Origin: Bacteroidota bacterium
GTDB lineage: Bacteria > Bacteroidota > Bacteroidia > Chitinophagales > Chitinophagaceae
Length of the DNA: 64,000 nucleotides
Assembly: GCA_947457075.1 (NCBI GenBank)
Contig: CANGUG010000013.1
Location: 1-64,000 of the forward strand
Direction of reading: 5' to 3'
Every line of letters starts with the position of its first letter. The first letter of the stretch is position 1. Made by a program: the position numbers and the translations under genes. Positions 54,873 to 62,912 of the stretch are shown here, one piece after another. Below the pieces are notes generated by a model. It was given only the letters and a program-made list of their open reading frames with translations. It was not told the origin of the DNA and did not search any database.

Positions 54873-56012
54873 ATGAAATATTTTAAATTGACTTTAATGG
54901 TTTTGCCTTTCGCCCTTATTGCATGTAATGGCAATAAGCCAAAGGAAACCAAAGAAAAGAAAACAATAGCTGAAACTGTAAAAGATGAACTGGTTGTCTT
55001 AACCGATGCTCAGTTAAAAAATGCCGACTTGCAAATAGGAGCAATCATTGATACATCCATGCATAAGGTGCTAAAAGTAAATGGGCATATGGATGTTCCC
55101 CCCAATAATATTGTTTCTGTAAGCATTCCTTATGGGGGCTATATTAAAAAAACAAATTTGATACCTGGCACCTATGTAAAAAAAGGGGCAACATTGGCAG
55201 TGTTAGAAGATCCTTCCTATGTTCAGTTGCAACAGGATTATTTAACAGCAACGAGTAAGCTGGTTTTTTTAGAAGCAGACTATAATCGTCAAAAAGGACT
55301 AAATGAAACGAAAGCGGTTAGCGATAAAGTTTTTCAGGCAGCCAAATCCGATTTTGAAACCCAAAAATACATGGTAAAAGCCTTAAGCGAGAAGCTTAAG
55401 TTATTGGGACTTAATCCAAATGGATTAAACGAAAACAATATTTCAAGGTCTATTTCTTTTAGTAGTCCAATTAATGGATACGTAACTAAAGTGAATGTAA
55501 ACAATGGCAAATATGTGAGTCCTACAGATATTTTATTTGAAATAGTAGATCCAAGCGACTTGCATCTTAGACTTACAGTATTAGACAATGATGCCGTTAA
55601 TTTACAAATTGGAAATTCAGTTAGCTTTTACGCAAATAATAATGTAAATGAAAAATATTTAGCTAATGTGGCAGTAATAACACCTAATATCGGAGAAGAA
55701 AGTACAACGGACGTGCATTGTCATTTAGTGAATGAGCGAATTAAATTGTTCCCAGGCACATTTGTAAATGCCGAAGTAGCATTAAACAATGCCAAAGTAA
55801 AGGCCTTGCCTGAAGAAGCTATTGTGAAATGGCAAAATAAGGATTATGTGTTTGTAAAAACAGCTACTACTCAATTTAAGTTAGTACCTGTTAATATAGG
55901 CATGAATGTGAATGGACTTGTTGAAATTAAATCCGACTTAGCAAATCAACAAATAGTGCTTAAAAATGCATTTACATTGTTGATGAAATTAAAAAACAAT
56001 GGGGACGAGTAA
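54873..56012 (+). CDS. RND efflux periplasmic adaptor (membrane-fusion protein)
   Basis: A 379-residue lipoprotein (lipobox ALIAC) that should bridge the RND pump and its outer-membrane channel. A barrel-sandwich domain (VSIPYGGYIKKTNLIPGTYVKKGATLAVLEDP) flanks a helical hairpin (about 115-190), then SSPINGYVTKVNVNNGKYV and beta-barrel and membrane-proximal domains. The ATG at 54873 is used because it starts the signal sequence; the frame opens at 54834 inside the pump gene. It is the last gene of the metal module and converges with the ATP-grasp-like gene 13 bases away. Confidence 0.9.
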   Translation: MKYFKLTLMVLPFALIACNGNKPKETKEKKTIAETVKDELVVLTDAQLKNADLQIGAIIDTSMHKVLKVNGHMDVPPNNIVSVSIPYGGYIKKTNLIPGTYVKKGATLAVLEDPSYVQLQQDYLTATSKLVFLEADYNRQKGLNETKAVSDKVFQAAKSDFETQKYMVKALSEKLKLLGLNPNGLNENNISRSISFSSPINGYVTKVNVNNGKYVSPTDILFEIVDPSDLHLRLTVLDNDAVNLQIGNSVSFYANNNVNEKYLANVAVITPNIGEESTTDVHCHLVNERIKLFPGTFVNAEVALNNAKVKALPEEAIVKWQNKDYVFVKTATTQFKLVPVNIGMNVNGLVEIKSDLANQQIVLKNAFTLLMKLKNNGDE

Positions 56013-56025
56013 CTCATTGTCATTC

Positions 56026-57216
56026 CTATTGTTCAAAATATGCAAGACTGCCACCTACCCAGGTGGCATTTGCATTATAGCTCACGCCAATCATCTTGCC
56101 TTTACTTAGTCTGGCTAAATTAAGTGTTGCAATATATTTTTTTGCTTTTTCATCCCAAAAGTAAAATAACCTAATTTCTGTTGTAGCAGGTCCTGTTGGG
56201 GTATCTATCATTGGAGCGTAAATTACTTTTTCTTGAATAATCCAATTTTGTGGGTCCTTTATATTTTCTATATCTTTTTTGGTAACATCAATCAATACGC
56301 CTTGACCTGCAAAGGAAAATAAGGGCTTTAGTACATAACTATCTAAATTTTCAGGTAGCGTTTTTACTTCAGCTAAAAATTGTGTCTTTGGAACACAGGA
56401 AGTGTTCAAAAAGGGAAGTATATACTTACTAATTCGATAATAATGATTAGGGTGTGTTACCCATTCTAGGCCAATAGAAGAAGATAATAAGGCAGCTTTT
56501 TCTTTTACTTCCGTACTTTGTTTTTCAATTTCATCCCAAATGACTCTATTATATATCCTTTCAATGGTATGTTTTACATTGTTTCGAATATATATTAAAT
56601 GATTGTCCTCTTTGAATATCTCAGTGATACAAACTATTGGAATATCCAATAGTTTTTTTGTGATCTCAAAATCAATCTTGGTTTTTTGTTGTTCAGGAAA
56701 TAGCTCAAGTAGTACAGTGTGTTTTTTCTGATCTCCTTTAATTAAACTACTTAAATGAGCAAGATAGCTTTCTTGGGTATAGTTATTTAAATAGGGTGAA
56801 TAGCCTTCAGGGATTGTAAAATTATTTCTGAAGGCGATATCATGCATTACTTCAAAACCAAATAAGGAAGGGAAACCTTGTAGTTCTATCAGCTTTGGAA
56901 TAATTTCATTGTTATGATTACATAATGCAAAATCCATTACAATACATGCTGGCAATCTATTTTCATTAGGGGGCGTCGTAATGGTAGAAAAGGAATTTTC
57001 AGTTTTTACTACAAATGTTTCACTCGTGATAAATGCATTGATTTCTTCGCCGGCCTTTAATAAAGCATATTTTGTAGCCTTGTCAATAAAAACGGGTGTT
57101 TCCGCAAGTCTAAACCCAATTTTGTCTGAAACCTGATTATTTAATTCAGACAACATATTTTGGTAATTGCTTTCGGAAAAAGCCGTGATATAAGCCTGTC
57201 TTATTGCGCTGATCAT
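56026..57216 (-). CDS. ATP-grasp-like protein of an amidotransferase operon
   Basis: A 396-residue protein I cannot place in a named family. Its C-terminal third looks like an ATP-grasp core: KPLFSFAGQGV (297-307, a Gly-rich loop after Lys), WIIQEKV (325-331, hinge with Glu), TEIRLFYFW (346-354, metal-site Glu/Arg) and LSKGKMIGVSYNANATWVGG (370-389, with an NxN pair). LIELQGFPSLFGFE (109-122) resembles the acid-ligase region of glutathionylspermidine-synthase-like or permuted ATP-grasp enzymes. It overlaps the amidotransferase gene by 4 bases. Likely a carboxylate-amine ligase; substrates unknown. Confidence 0.6.
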   Translation of the reverse strand: MISAIRQAYITAFSESNYQNMLSELNNQVSDKIGFRLAETPVFIDKATKYALLKAGEEINAFITSETFVVKTENSFSTITTPPNENRLPACIVMDFALCNHNNEIIPKLIELQGFPSLFGFEVMHDIAFRNNFTIPEGYSPYLNNYTQESYLAHLSSLIKGDQKKHTVLLELFPEQQKTKIDFEITKKLLDIPIVCITEIFKEDNHLIYIRNNVKHTIERIYNRVIWDEIEKQSTEVKEKAALLSSSIGLEWVTHPNHYYRISKYILPFLNTSCVPKTQFLAEVKTLPENLDSYVLKPLFSFAGQGVLIDVTKKDIENIKDPQNWIIQEKVIYAPMIDTPTGPATTEIRLFYFWDEKAKKYIATLNLARLSKGKMIGVSYNANATWVGGSLAYFEQ

Positions 57217-57998
57217 TTTTGGAGGACTTTGTCTAAAAAGTTGGGAATCAAATGTGTGTAAGTGCTAATAATGGGAGAGTTTTCATCCAAATGAGCGATG
57301 ATGCGCTCCCATTTTTCAATGCCAAATTCACTGATAATGGATTGCTTATTGGCAGGTTCATTAAAATATTCAATTAATTCATTTAATTCAGCTTCGGGAT
57401 GAAATTGTACGCCAAACATGTTTTTAGAAAAGCGAATGGCCATAATAGCGCGCTCTAATGGAATAGCCGGCCTCATTTTTTCAAGTGCCATAATTTGAGC
57501 GTTCATTAACTTTATTTTTGCATCATTGGGCGCAATAATTTGGTAAACTCTACTTTCCAATGCATAAAAAGTTTCTTGTAAACCAGTAAATAAATCGTCT
57601 TCAACTAAGGTATGCACTGGTAAAACGCCAACCTGTTTAGATTTTCTTAAACAAACAGTACCTAAATCAAAATGCCTACAGGCAATTTGAAAACTATGAC
57701 AAATTAAAAATACAGGTTTGTGTATTTCGTAAATATTTTCAAGCCATTGGGTGAATTGTTGATCCCATTTTTCATTGATACTATCTAAAGGTGAGCCAGG
57801 TCCTCCAGTGGAAATATAGGCATCAAAATGATCCTCGGGTATTTCACTTGCCCCTCTGGTATTAAACACGATTGTTTCTACCATTAAGTTATTACGCACT
57901 CCCCATTCTTTGATAATTGTATGTAAGCAACGCAAGCCTATATTGGCTGCGCCGTCATACATGTCAAGTATCGCAATGCGAATGGGTTTCGCGCCCAT
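57213..57998 (-). CDS. class I glutamine amidotransferase-like protein
   Basis: A 261-residue protein with a complete triad: Cys100 in FLICHSFQIA, His200 and Glu202 in VQFHPEAE. STGGPGSP (63-70) is the oxyanion loop. The nucleophile elbow is ICHSFQ rather than the usual GxCxGxQ, so it diverges from GMP synthase and carbamoyl-phosphate synthase subunits. It would release ammonia from glutamine or cleave a gamma-glutamyl compound. It shares one base with the M42 peptidase gene upstream and four with the ATP-grasp-like gene downstream, implying a functional unit. Confidence 0.78.
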   Translation of the reverse strand: MGAKPIRIAILDMYDGAANIGLRCLHTIIKEWGVRNNLMVETIVFNTRGASEIPEDHFDAYISTGGPGSPLDSINEKWDQQFTQWLENIYEIHKPVFLICHSFQIACRHFDLGTVCLRKSKQVGVLPVHTLVEDDLFTGLQETFYALESRVYQIIAPNDAKIKLMNAQIMALEKMRPAIPLERAIMAIRFSKNMFGVQFHPEAELNELIEYFNEPANKQSIISEFGIEKWERIIAHLDENSPIISTYTHLIPNFLDKVLQK

Positions 57999-59146
57999 TA
58001 TAAATAACTTAAGTTTGTTTTTGGACTTAATTGCAATAAGGTTTCATACATCAACTGAATTGTATCCACAATATCTTTTTTATGAATCATTTCAACAGTG
58101 GTATGCATGTATCTTAATGGAATTGAAATTAAAACAGAAGGACAGCCATCATTAGCATAAGCAAAACTATCTGTGTCAGTTCCAGTGCTCCTACTTAAGG
58201 TTCTAAACTGTACGGGTATTTTTTTTGCTTTTGCAGTATCTTCCACAATGGCCAATAGTTTATTATGAATTGCGGGTGCATATGCCAACGAGGGTCCTTT
58301 ACCACATACAATATCACCCTCAATGGCTTTGTTGATCATTGGGGTATGGGTATCATGGGTTACGTCGGTTACAATAGCGATATTGGGTTTTATTCGTCTA
58401 GCGATCATTTCAGCACCTCTTAATCCAATTTCTTCCTGCACGGCGTTTACAATATATAATCCAAATGGTAGTTTCTTTTTATTTTCTTTCAATTGTCTTG
58501 CCACTTCTGCAATCATAAATCCACCAATACGATTGTCAAAAGCGCGTCCAATTATAAAATCATTGGCTAATTCATCAAAACCTTCTTCATAGGTAACTAC
58601 AGCGCCAATATGAATACCCAATGCTTCCACTTCTTTTTTAGAGCGCGCTCCACAATCCAATGTTAGGTTGTCCACCTTGGGTTGTGGTTCTTTTTGTTCA
58701 GGGTTGCTTAAACGCGTATGAATGGCTGGCCACCCAAAAACCGCTTTAACAGGGCCTTTTTTTCCATGAATCCAAACGCGCATGCTAGGGGCAATTTGAT
58801 GGTCAACACCTCCATTTCGCTTTAAGTGTATTAATCCTTGGTCATTAATATAGTTAACAAACCAACTAATTTCATCGGCGTGTGCTTCAATGACTACTTT
58901 AAAGGGCGCATCTGGGTTAATCACCCCCACAGCTGTTCCGTAGGGATCTGTGAATGTAGTGTCAACATATTTAGTAATATAATTTAACCATATTTTTTGA
59001 CCACTGGATTCAAAGCCTACAGGCGAGGGATTGTTGATATATTCTTTTAAAAAAGAGTAGGCATTGGTATTCATTAATTCTTTTTTGCCACTTTGTTTCG
59101 AAGAAGGATTTGTTTTTTTAACTGTTTTGTTGGATGCTTTAGCCAT
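57998..59146 (-). CDS. M42-family metallopeptidase
   Basis: A 382-residue di-metal aminopeptidase/endoglucanase-like protein. Ligands: His89 and Asp91 in EAHADEISW, Asp204 in RAFDNRIGG, Glu238-Glu239 in VQEEIGLRG, Asp261 in TDVTHDT and His348 in RYMHTTVEM. All are present, so an active peptidase is expected, in the cytoplasm. The N-terminal 25 residues are Lys/Ser/Thr-rich, unlike most homologues, and the ATG at 59074 is an alternative start. The frame also runs to a TTG at 59176 that lies inside a promoter-like TATCTTG. Confidence 0.88.
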   Translation of the reverse strand: MAKASNKTVKKTNPSSKQSGKKELMNTNAYSFLKEYINNPSPVGFESSGQKIWLNYITKYVDTTFTDPYGTAVGVINPDAPFKVVIEAHADEISWFVNYINDQGLIHLKRNGGVDHQIAPSMRVWIHGKKGPVKAVFGWPAIHTRLSNPEQKEPQPKVDNLTLDCGARSKKEVEALGIHIGAVVTYEEGFDELANDFIIGRAFDNRIGGFMIAEVARQLKENKKKLPFGLYIVNAVQEEIGLRGAEMIARRIKPNIAIVTDVTHDTHTPMINKAIEGDIVCGKGPSLAYAPAIHNKLLAIVEDTAKAKKIPVQFRTLSRSTGTDTDSFAYANDGCPSVLISIPLRYMHTTVEMIHKKDIVDTIQLMYETLLQLSPKTNLSYL

Positions 59147-59227
59147 AAAATTCAGGTTTAAATTTATCAAGTGCAAGATACTACTTATTGCATTTATAAT
59201 TTAGGCCCTTTTTGTTTAGAATATTGA

Positions 59228-59235
59228 TACTTTTG
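59228..59235 (+). promoter_or_regulatory. -7 promoter box, 5 bases before the LuxE-like gene
   Basis: TACTTTTG followed by TAAAT and the ATG at 59241, an exact TAnnTTTG match in the recurring leaderless layout. Confidence 0.6.
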
Positions 59236-59240
59236 TAAAT

Positions 59241-60236
59241 ATGTCAAGCAACGAGATACCATTACCCATTACTTTAAATGATTTATGGGATTTGCCAGAG
59301 GCGGCGTTCCTGGGGACTGCCCAGCAATTATGTCAATTTCAGGCGGAGCACAATCCAGTATATCGGGAGTGGATTAGGCTATCCAAACAGCAAATCGATA
59401 GTGTAGATAGTCCCATCAAAATACCATTTTTACCTATTTCTTTTTTTAAGAATCAGGATGTATATATAGGTGCAAGACCTCAAACCTTATTTGAAAGTAG
59501 TGGTACTTCTCAGGATATTGTAAGTAAACATTGGGTAAGCGATACCTCCATTTATGAAGCTAGTTTTATACATTGTTTTGAACGTTTTTACGGCAGTCCC
59601 AAAGACTATTGTATTATTGGATTACTTCCCTCTTATTTGGAAAGGCAACATTCTTCCTTGGTATATATGGTTGATAAGTTAATTCAACTTTCAGGGCATG
59701 AACACAGTGGTTTCTATTTGAATGAATTTGAAAAACTACATCATCTATTACAACAATTGTCAAAAACCCCCACAAAAATATGGTTCATTGGTGTTAGCTT
59801 TGGATTGATTGATTTTTCAACGGCTTTTCCGCAAAAATTAAACAATGTTACTGTTATTGAAACAGGGGGAATGAAAGGACGTAAACAGGAATTGAGTAAG
59901 GAAGAATTACATACTTTATTGAAGCGTAATTTAGGGGTGGCTACTATCCATTCCGAATATGGGATGACAGAGCTATTGAGCCAAGCATATTCACTAGGAG
60001 AGGGTATCTTTAAATGTCCACCTTGGATGAAAGTATTAGTAGGTGAACCCGAGGACCCCACTCAATTAAAAACAAAGGGAAGGGGGATATTGCATGTGAT
60101 TGACTTGGCAAATATATACAGCTGTTGTTTTATTGCAACACAGGATATGGGAGAGTTATATGAAGATGGCAGTTTTAAAGTACTAGGAAGAGCAGATAAC
60201 AGTGACAGAAGAGGGTGTAGCTTATTGCTTGTGTAA
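59241..60236 (+). CDS. LuxE-like acyl-protein synthetase/acyltransferase
   Basis: A 331-residue protein of the LuxE/acyl-protein-synthetase group of adenylate-forming enzymes. FESSGTSQ (phosphate-binding loop), SYLERQHSSLVYMVDKLI, ETGGMKGRKQEL and HSEYGMTELLSQAY (the YGxTE adenylation motif) are clear, and a C-terminal tail with DMGELYEDG and GRADNSDRRG follows. No luxC or luciferase genes are present. It likely activates a carboxylic acid as acyl-adenylate; the acceptor is unknown. It is divergent from the M42 operon and converges with the sensor gene. Confidence 0.82.
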   Translation: MSSNEIPLPITLNDLWDLPEAAFLGTAQQLCQFQAEHNPVYREWIRLSKQQIDSVDSPIKIPFLPISFFKNQDVYIGARPQTLFESSGTSQDIVSKHWVSDTSIYEASFIHCFERFYGSPKDYCIIGLLPSYLERQHSSLVYMVDKLIQLSGHEHSGFYLNEFEKLHHLLQQLSKTPTKIWFIGVSFGLIDFSTAFPQKLNNVTVIETGGMKGRKQELSKEELHTLLKRNLGVATIHSEYGMTELLSQAYSLGEGIFKCPPWMKVLVGEPEDPTQLKTKGRGILHVIDLANIYSCCFIATQDMGELYEDGSFKVLGRADNSDRRGCSLLLV

Positions 60237-60253
60237 TGAACATTACTATATAT

Positions 60254-61708
60254 TTACTCCTTCATTATCTTTTCAATTTCCATAACATATAAATGATTTA
60301 AATCGTAATTGTATTGTCTTTTATCGGCCTTGTCTCGGTTTTTTATAATTAAGGGATCGGAATGCTGAGTAGTCATTTTAAATTTTTGGTTTATTTTAAT
60401 AAAATGATCACTCCTGCTTTTATTTTGGGTTAAAGTGTCTTTTTGCTGTACCCCAATAATTTTATTGATTGACTTTGTACTCAATTCTTCTCCTTTGCTA
60501 TTTTGTTGATATAAGGCTTCAATTAATTCCTTTTCAATAATCGTTAGTGAATTATAAAAGTTTTGGTATAATATAGTGGTAAGCTCCTTAGGGATACTTT
60601 TACGTTTAAAGATCCTTGTTCTAATGGCAATGAATGAAAAAATTGCAATGATAATGAGTAATAGTAAGGTTTTGTATTTATTAAAAAGATAAACAATGGT
60701 TTCTCCCCAGCTTTGATTATTAATATAAATTGGGTTTGCTTGATTAACATTCATTTCAGCTAAGTTGATACTTGTTTTAATCCATTCTAAATCCTTTCCT
60801 GGATTCATTTTTGCATAATATAAGTCATTGCCAATATTGAATTGGAATTCTATTTGTTGTTTAGTTCTGTTATTATTATATAATGTCAACCAAATTTGTC
60901 TAAGTCTTTCGCTTTCCTTGATACTAAATTGACCATATTGGTTCTTTTCAAAGTTCATCCAATAAAACTCCAATTGATTTTGAAAAACATAATAATTGTC
61001 TAAATGCAACTCAAAACTTCTATATTGTTTTGCTTTAAAAATAGATTTAAAACTAGGGTTTAACTTGCCAAGCGTTTTCCATTCTCTAAGGTTAAAATCA
61101 AATACATAACAACTATCAACTGCTTCTGACTGAAAAGTCCTAGGATAATTGGGGTAATAATAGGAATTGGTCACATACATTTTGGGATTTGGATCCTTTT
61201 CATTTACATGCACAATAGCGTCTTTGTAGTCATCAAAAAAACATTGAACTGCTCTGTTGGCCAAGATCAATTCCCATTGATTGGTGTTTTTACTAAAATA
61301 GGTAACTATCCCTCGAATTTGCCAAAAACCGGTCCCCCCATATTGAAAAAGGGTGTCTTTGATTAAAAAGTTTTGCGCATAAAAATTAACTCCTGAAAAG
61401 ACGGTTTTGTCCATTCGATTTAATTGGATTACCCCTTTTTTGTCTATGACCTGGTACAATTGTCCTGTACCTAAAGGTTGTAAAAACAGTTGCTTCCCCT
61501 TTTTAATAATATTGGTGCTTGAAAAAAGAAAGTTGTCGAGCTCAAAATTCACATTATTATTAAGAACAAAATTCGCATTTTGAGTACTATCCGCTAGTAA
61601 AAGTTTCAATAAACTTATTTCATGTTTTTTTAATAGGTTAATTTCCTTTTGTGCAAAAACAGGATGTAGAAAGGTGATCGAAAAAAGTATAGTAATTATT
61701 TTCTTCAT
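60254..61708 (-). CDS. membrane-spanning sensor-like protein with cytoplasmic DNA-binding-like tail
   Basis: A 484-residue protein not recognised as a named family. A signal peptide (1-19, ending PVFAQ) is followed by a periplasmic region of about 320 residues with kelch-like segments (LFQYGGTGFWQIRGIVTYF, then YVFDFNLREW). One membrane helix lies at about 345-363, followed by the basic stop-transfer RTRIFKRK. The cytoplasmic tail (388-475) has LTIIEKELIEALYQ, STKSINKIIGV, SRSDHFIKIN and PLIIKNRDKADKRQYNYDL, the layout of a winged helix-turn-helix domain. A one-component membrane regulator is the best guess. Confidence 0.55.
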   Translation of the reverse strand: MKKIITILFSITFLHPVFAQKEINLLKKHEISLLKLLLADSTQNANFVLNNNVNFELDNFLFSSTNIIKKGKQLFLQPLGTGQLYQVIDKKGVIQLNRMDKTVFSGVNFYAQNFLIKDTLFQYGGTGFWQIRGIVTYFSKNTNQWELILANRAVQCFFDDYKDAIVHVNEKDPNPKMYVTNSYYYPNYPRTFQSEAVDSCYVFDFNLREWKTLGKLNPSFKSIFKAKQYRSFELHLDNYYVFQNQLEFYWMNFEKNQYGQFSIKESERLRQIWLTLYNNNRTKQQIEFQFNIGNDLYYAKMNPGKDLEWIKTSINLAEMNVNQANPIYINNQSWGETIVYLFNKYKTLLLLIIIAIFSFIAIRTRIFKRKSIPKELTTILYQNFYNSLTIIEKELIEALYQQNSKGEELSTKSINKIIGVQQKDTLTQNKSRSDHFIKINQKFKMTTQHSDPLIIKNRDKADKRQYNYDLNHLYVMEIEKIMKE

Positions 61709-61724
61709 GGGAAGCTGTAGGGGC

Positions 61725-61732
61725 CAAAAGTA
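61725..61732 (-). promoter_or_regulatory. -7 promoter box for the sensor gene
   Basis: Minus-strand TACTTTTG, an exact TAnnTTTG match, 16 bases before the ATG at 61708. Confidence 0.55.
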
Positions 61733-61950
61733 ATAAAAAATACAATAAGAAATTTACTTATTTGATTTAGTATTAATTATATAAATTATTAATATATAAA
61801 ATAATGTAAAACAATATATAGTAATAATATTTATTTTTTCACTTCTTTCATTATGTAATTTAGAAAATACACTATTTGTTTATAGCAAATTTGTCTTGAG
61901 TTTGAAAACTCAATTATTTAAATTAAAGAAATATTAAATATATAAAAAGT
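61733..61950. other. very AT-rich non-coding stretch with palindromes
   Basis: This gap between the sensor promoter and the EamA terminator is almost all A and T, with no usable reading frame. It contains the 18-base palindrome TTGAGTTTGAAAACTCAA (61896-61913; 8-bp arms) and a nearby weaker ATTTG/CAAAT repeat. It may be a regulatory or DNA-bending region. Confidence 0.5.
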
Positions 61951-61974
61951 ATTATCCTTTGGGGGAAGGATAAT
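61944..61974 (-). terminator. terminator downstream of the EamA gene
   Basis: On the minus strand, ATTATCCTT and AAGGATAAT form a perfect 9-bp stem around a 6-base loop, followed by ACTTTTT. It lies 25 bases after the EamA stop. Confidence 0.7.
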
Positions 61975-61998
61975 CGGGGTGGTGGGGATTCGTCTCTG

Positions 61999-62859
61999 TC
62001 ACCCCAACTTTTTTATATGCCAAACCCCCGCAATGACCAAGACAGTTCCAATCATTTGCTGCCAGGTAAATGTTTCCCCCAAAATCCAATTTGCCTGAAA
62101 CAAGGTTGCGACTGGACCAATACTGGTAATGACAGCCAAATTATTACTTCCTACTCTTTTCATTCCTGCACTCAATAAAAAGGAGGGGACTAGGGTGGCA
62201 AAGATGGCCAAGGCAATTACATACCAAACAATATTTGAAGGAATGGTATAATATAGGTTTTGCAAATCTCCATTAACTGTTTTCGCTAGTATATAATGGA
62301 TAAATATACCCAAACTTGCTGCCATCATAGCAACACTGGTATATATACTGGTTCCCATTGTAGGTATTAATTTACCGGTACCCACTAAATAAAAAGCGTA
62401 GGTTATACCGCATAATAAAACCATCAATGAACCATATATAAACAGGGGTGTATTGGGCATTAAGTGTATTTCCCCCCAATAAGCAATGCCAATTCCGAAA
62501 TAGGTAATCACAATGGCCTGCCATTGTCGTTTTGTGATAGGTACTTTAAATAAAAGCCAATTAATGATCACTGCTAATGTGGGATATACAAACAAAATAA
62601 TTCTTTCAATGCCTGCAGAAACATATTGCAGTCCAATAAAATCAAATAAGCTACTCATATAATAACCTAGCAATCCCATTCCAATAGCCCAATAGTAATG
62701 CGTATTGGTGATATTGCCTTTCCAGTTTTTGCGGACAAATAACCATATGATTACATAAAAAGGAAATGCGATTAACATCCTCAACATGAGTAAGGTGGTG
62801 GCGTCAATAACAGCCTCTCTAAAGCAAAGTTTGATCCAAATAGCTTTGGTTGAAAACAA
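61999..62859 (-). CDS. EamA/DMT-family transporter, 5' end frameshifted
   Basis: A membrane protein with about nine to ten helices and two EamA repeats (second half ends VAGVWHIKKLG). The open frame begins at a TTG in the middle of the first helix (286 residues). In-frame sequence upstream still encodes good EamA residues (GFLIAVVGTIL), but it has no start codon. An ATG at 62926, inside the end of dapD, reads MLRYKK and would join this frame if the A6 run at 62909-62914 lost one base, giving 308 residues. Either an indel or a frameshift is likely. Substrate unknown (metabolite exporter family). Confidence 0.8.
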   Translation of the reverse strand: MFSTKAIWIKLCFREAVIDATTLLMLRMLIAFPFYVIIWLFVRKNWKGNITNTHYYWAIGMGLLGYYMSSLFDFIGLQYVSAGIERIILFVYPTLAVIINWLLFKVPITKRQWQAIVITYFGIGIAYWGEIHLMPNTPLFIYGSLMVLLCGITYAFYLVGTGKLIPTMGTSIYTSVAMMAASLGIFIHYILAKTVNGDLQNLYYTIPSNIVWYVIALAIFATLVPSFLLSAGMKRVGSNNLAVITSIGPVATLFQANWILGETFTWQQMIGTVLVIAGVWHIKKLG

Positions 62860-62912
62860 AATAGTTCCAACAACTGCTATTAAAAAACCTTGATTATATA
62901 AAGCTTGCTTTT

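Noticed and set aside
59147..59176. Longer N-terminus of the M42 peptidase from the TTG at 59176
   Set aside because: The TTG lies in a promoter-like TATCTTG, and the added residues are unlike the family.
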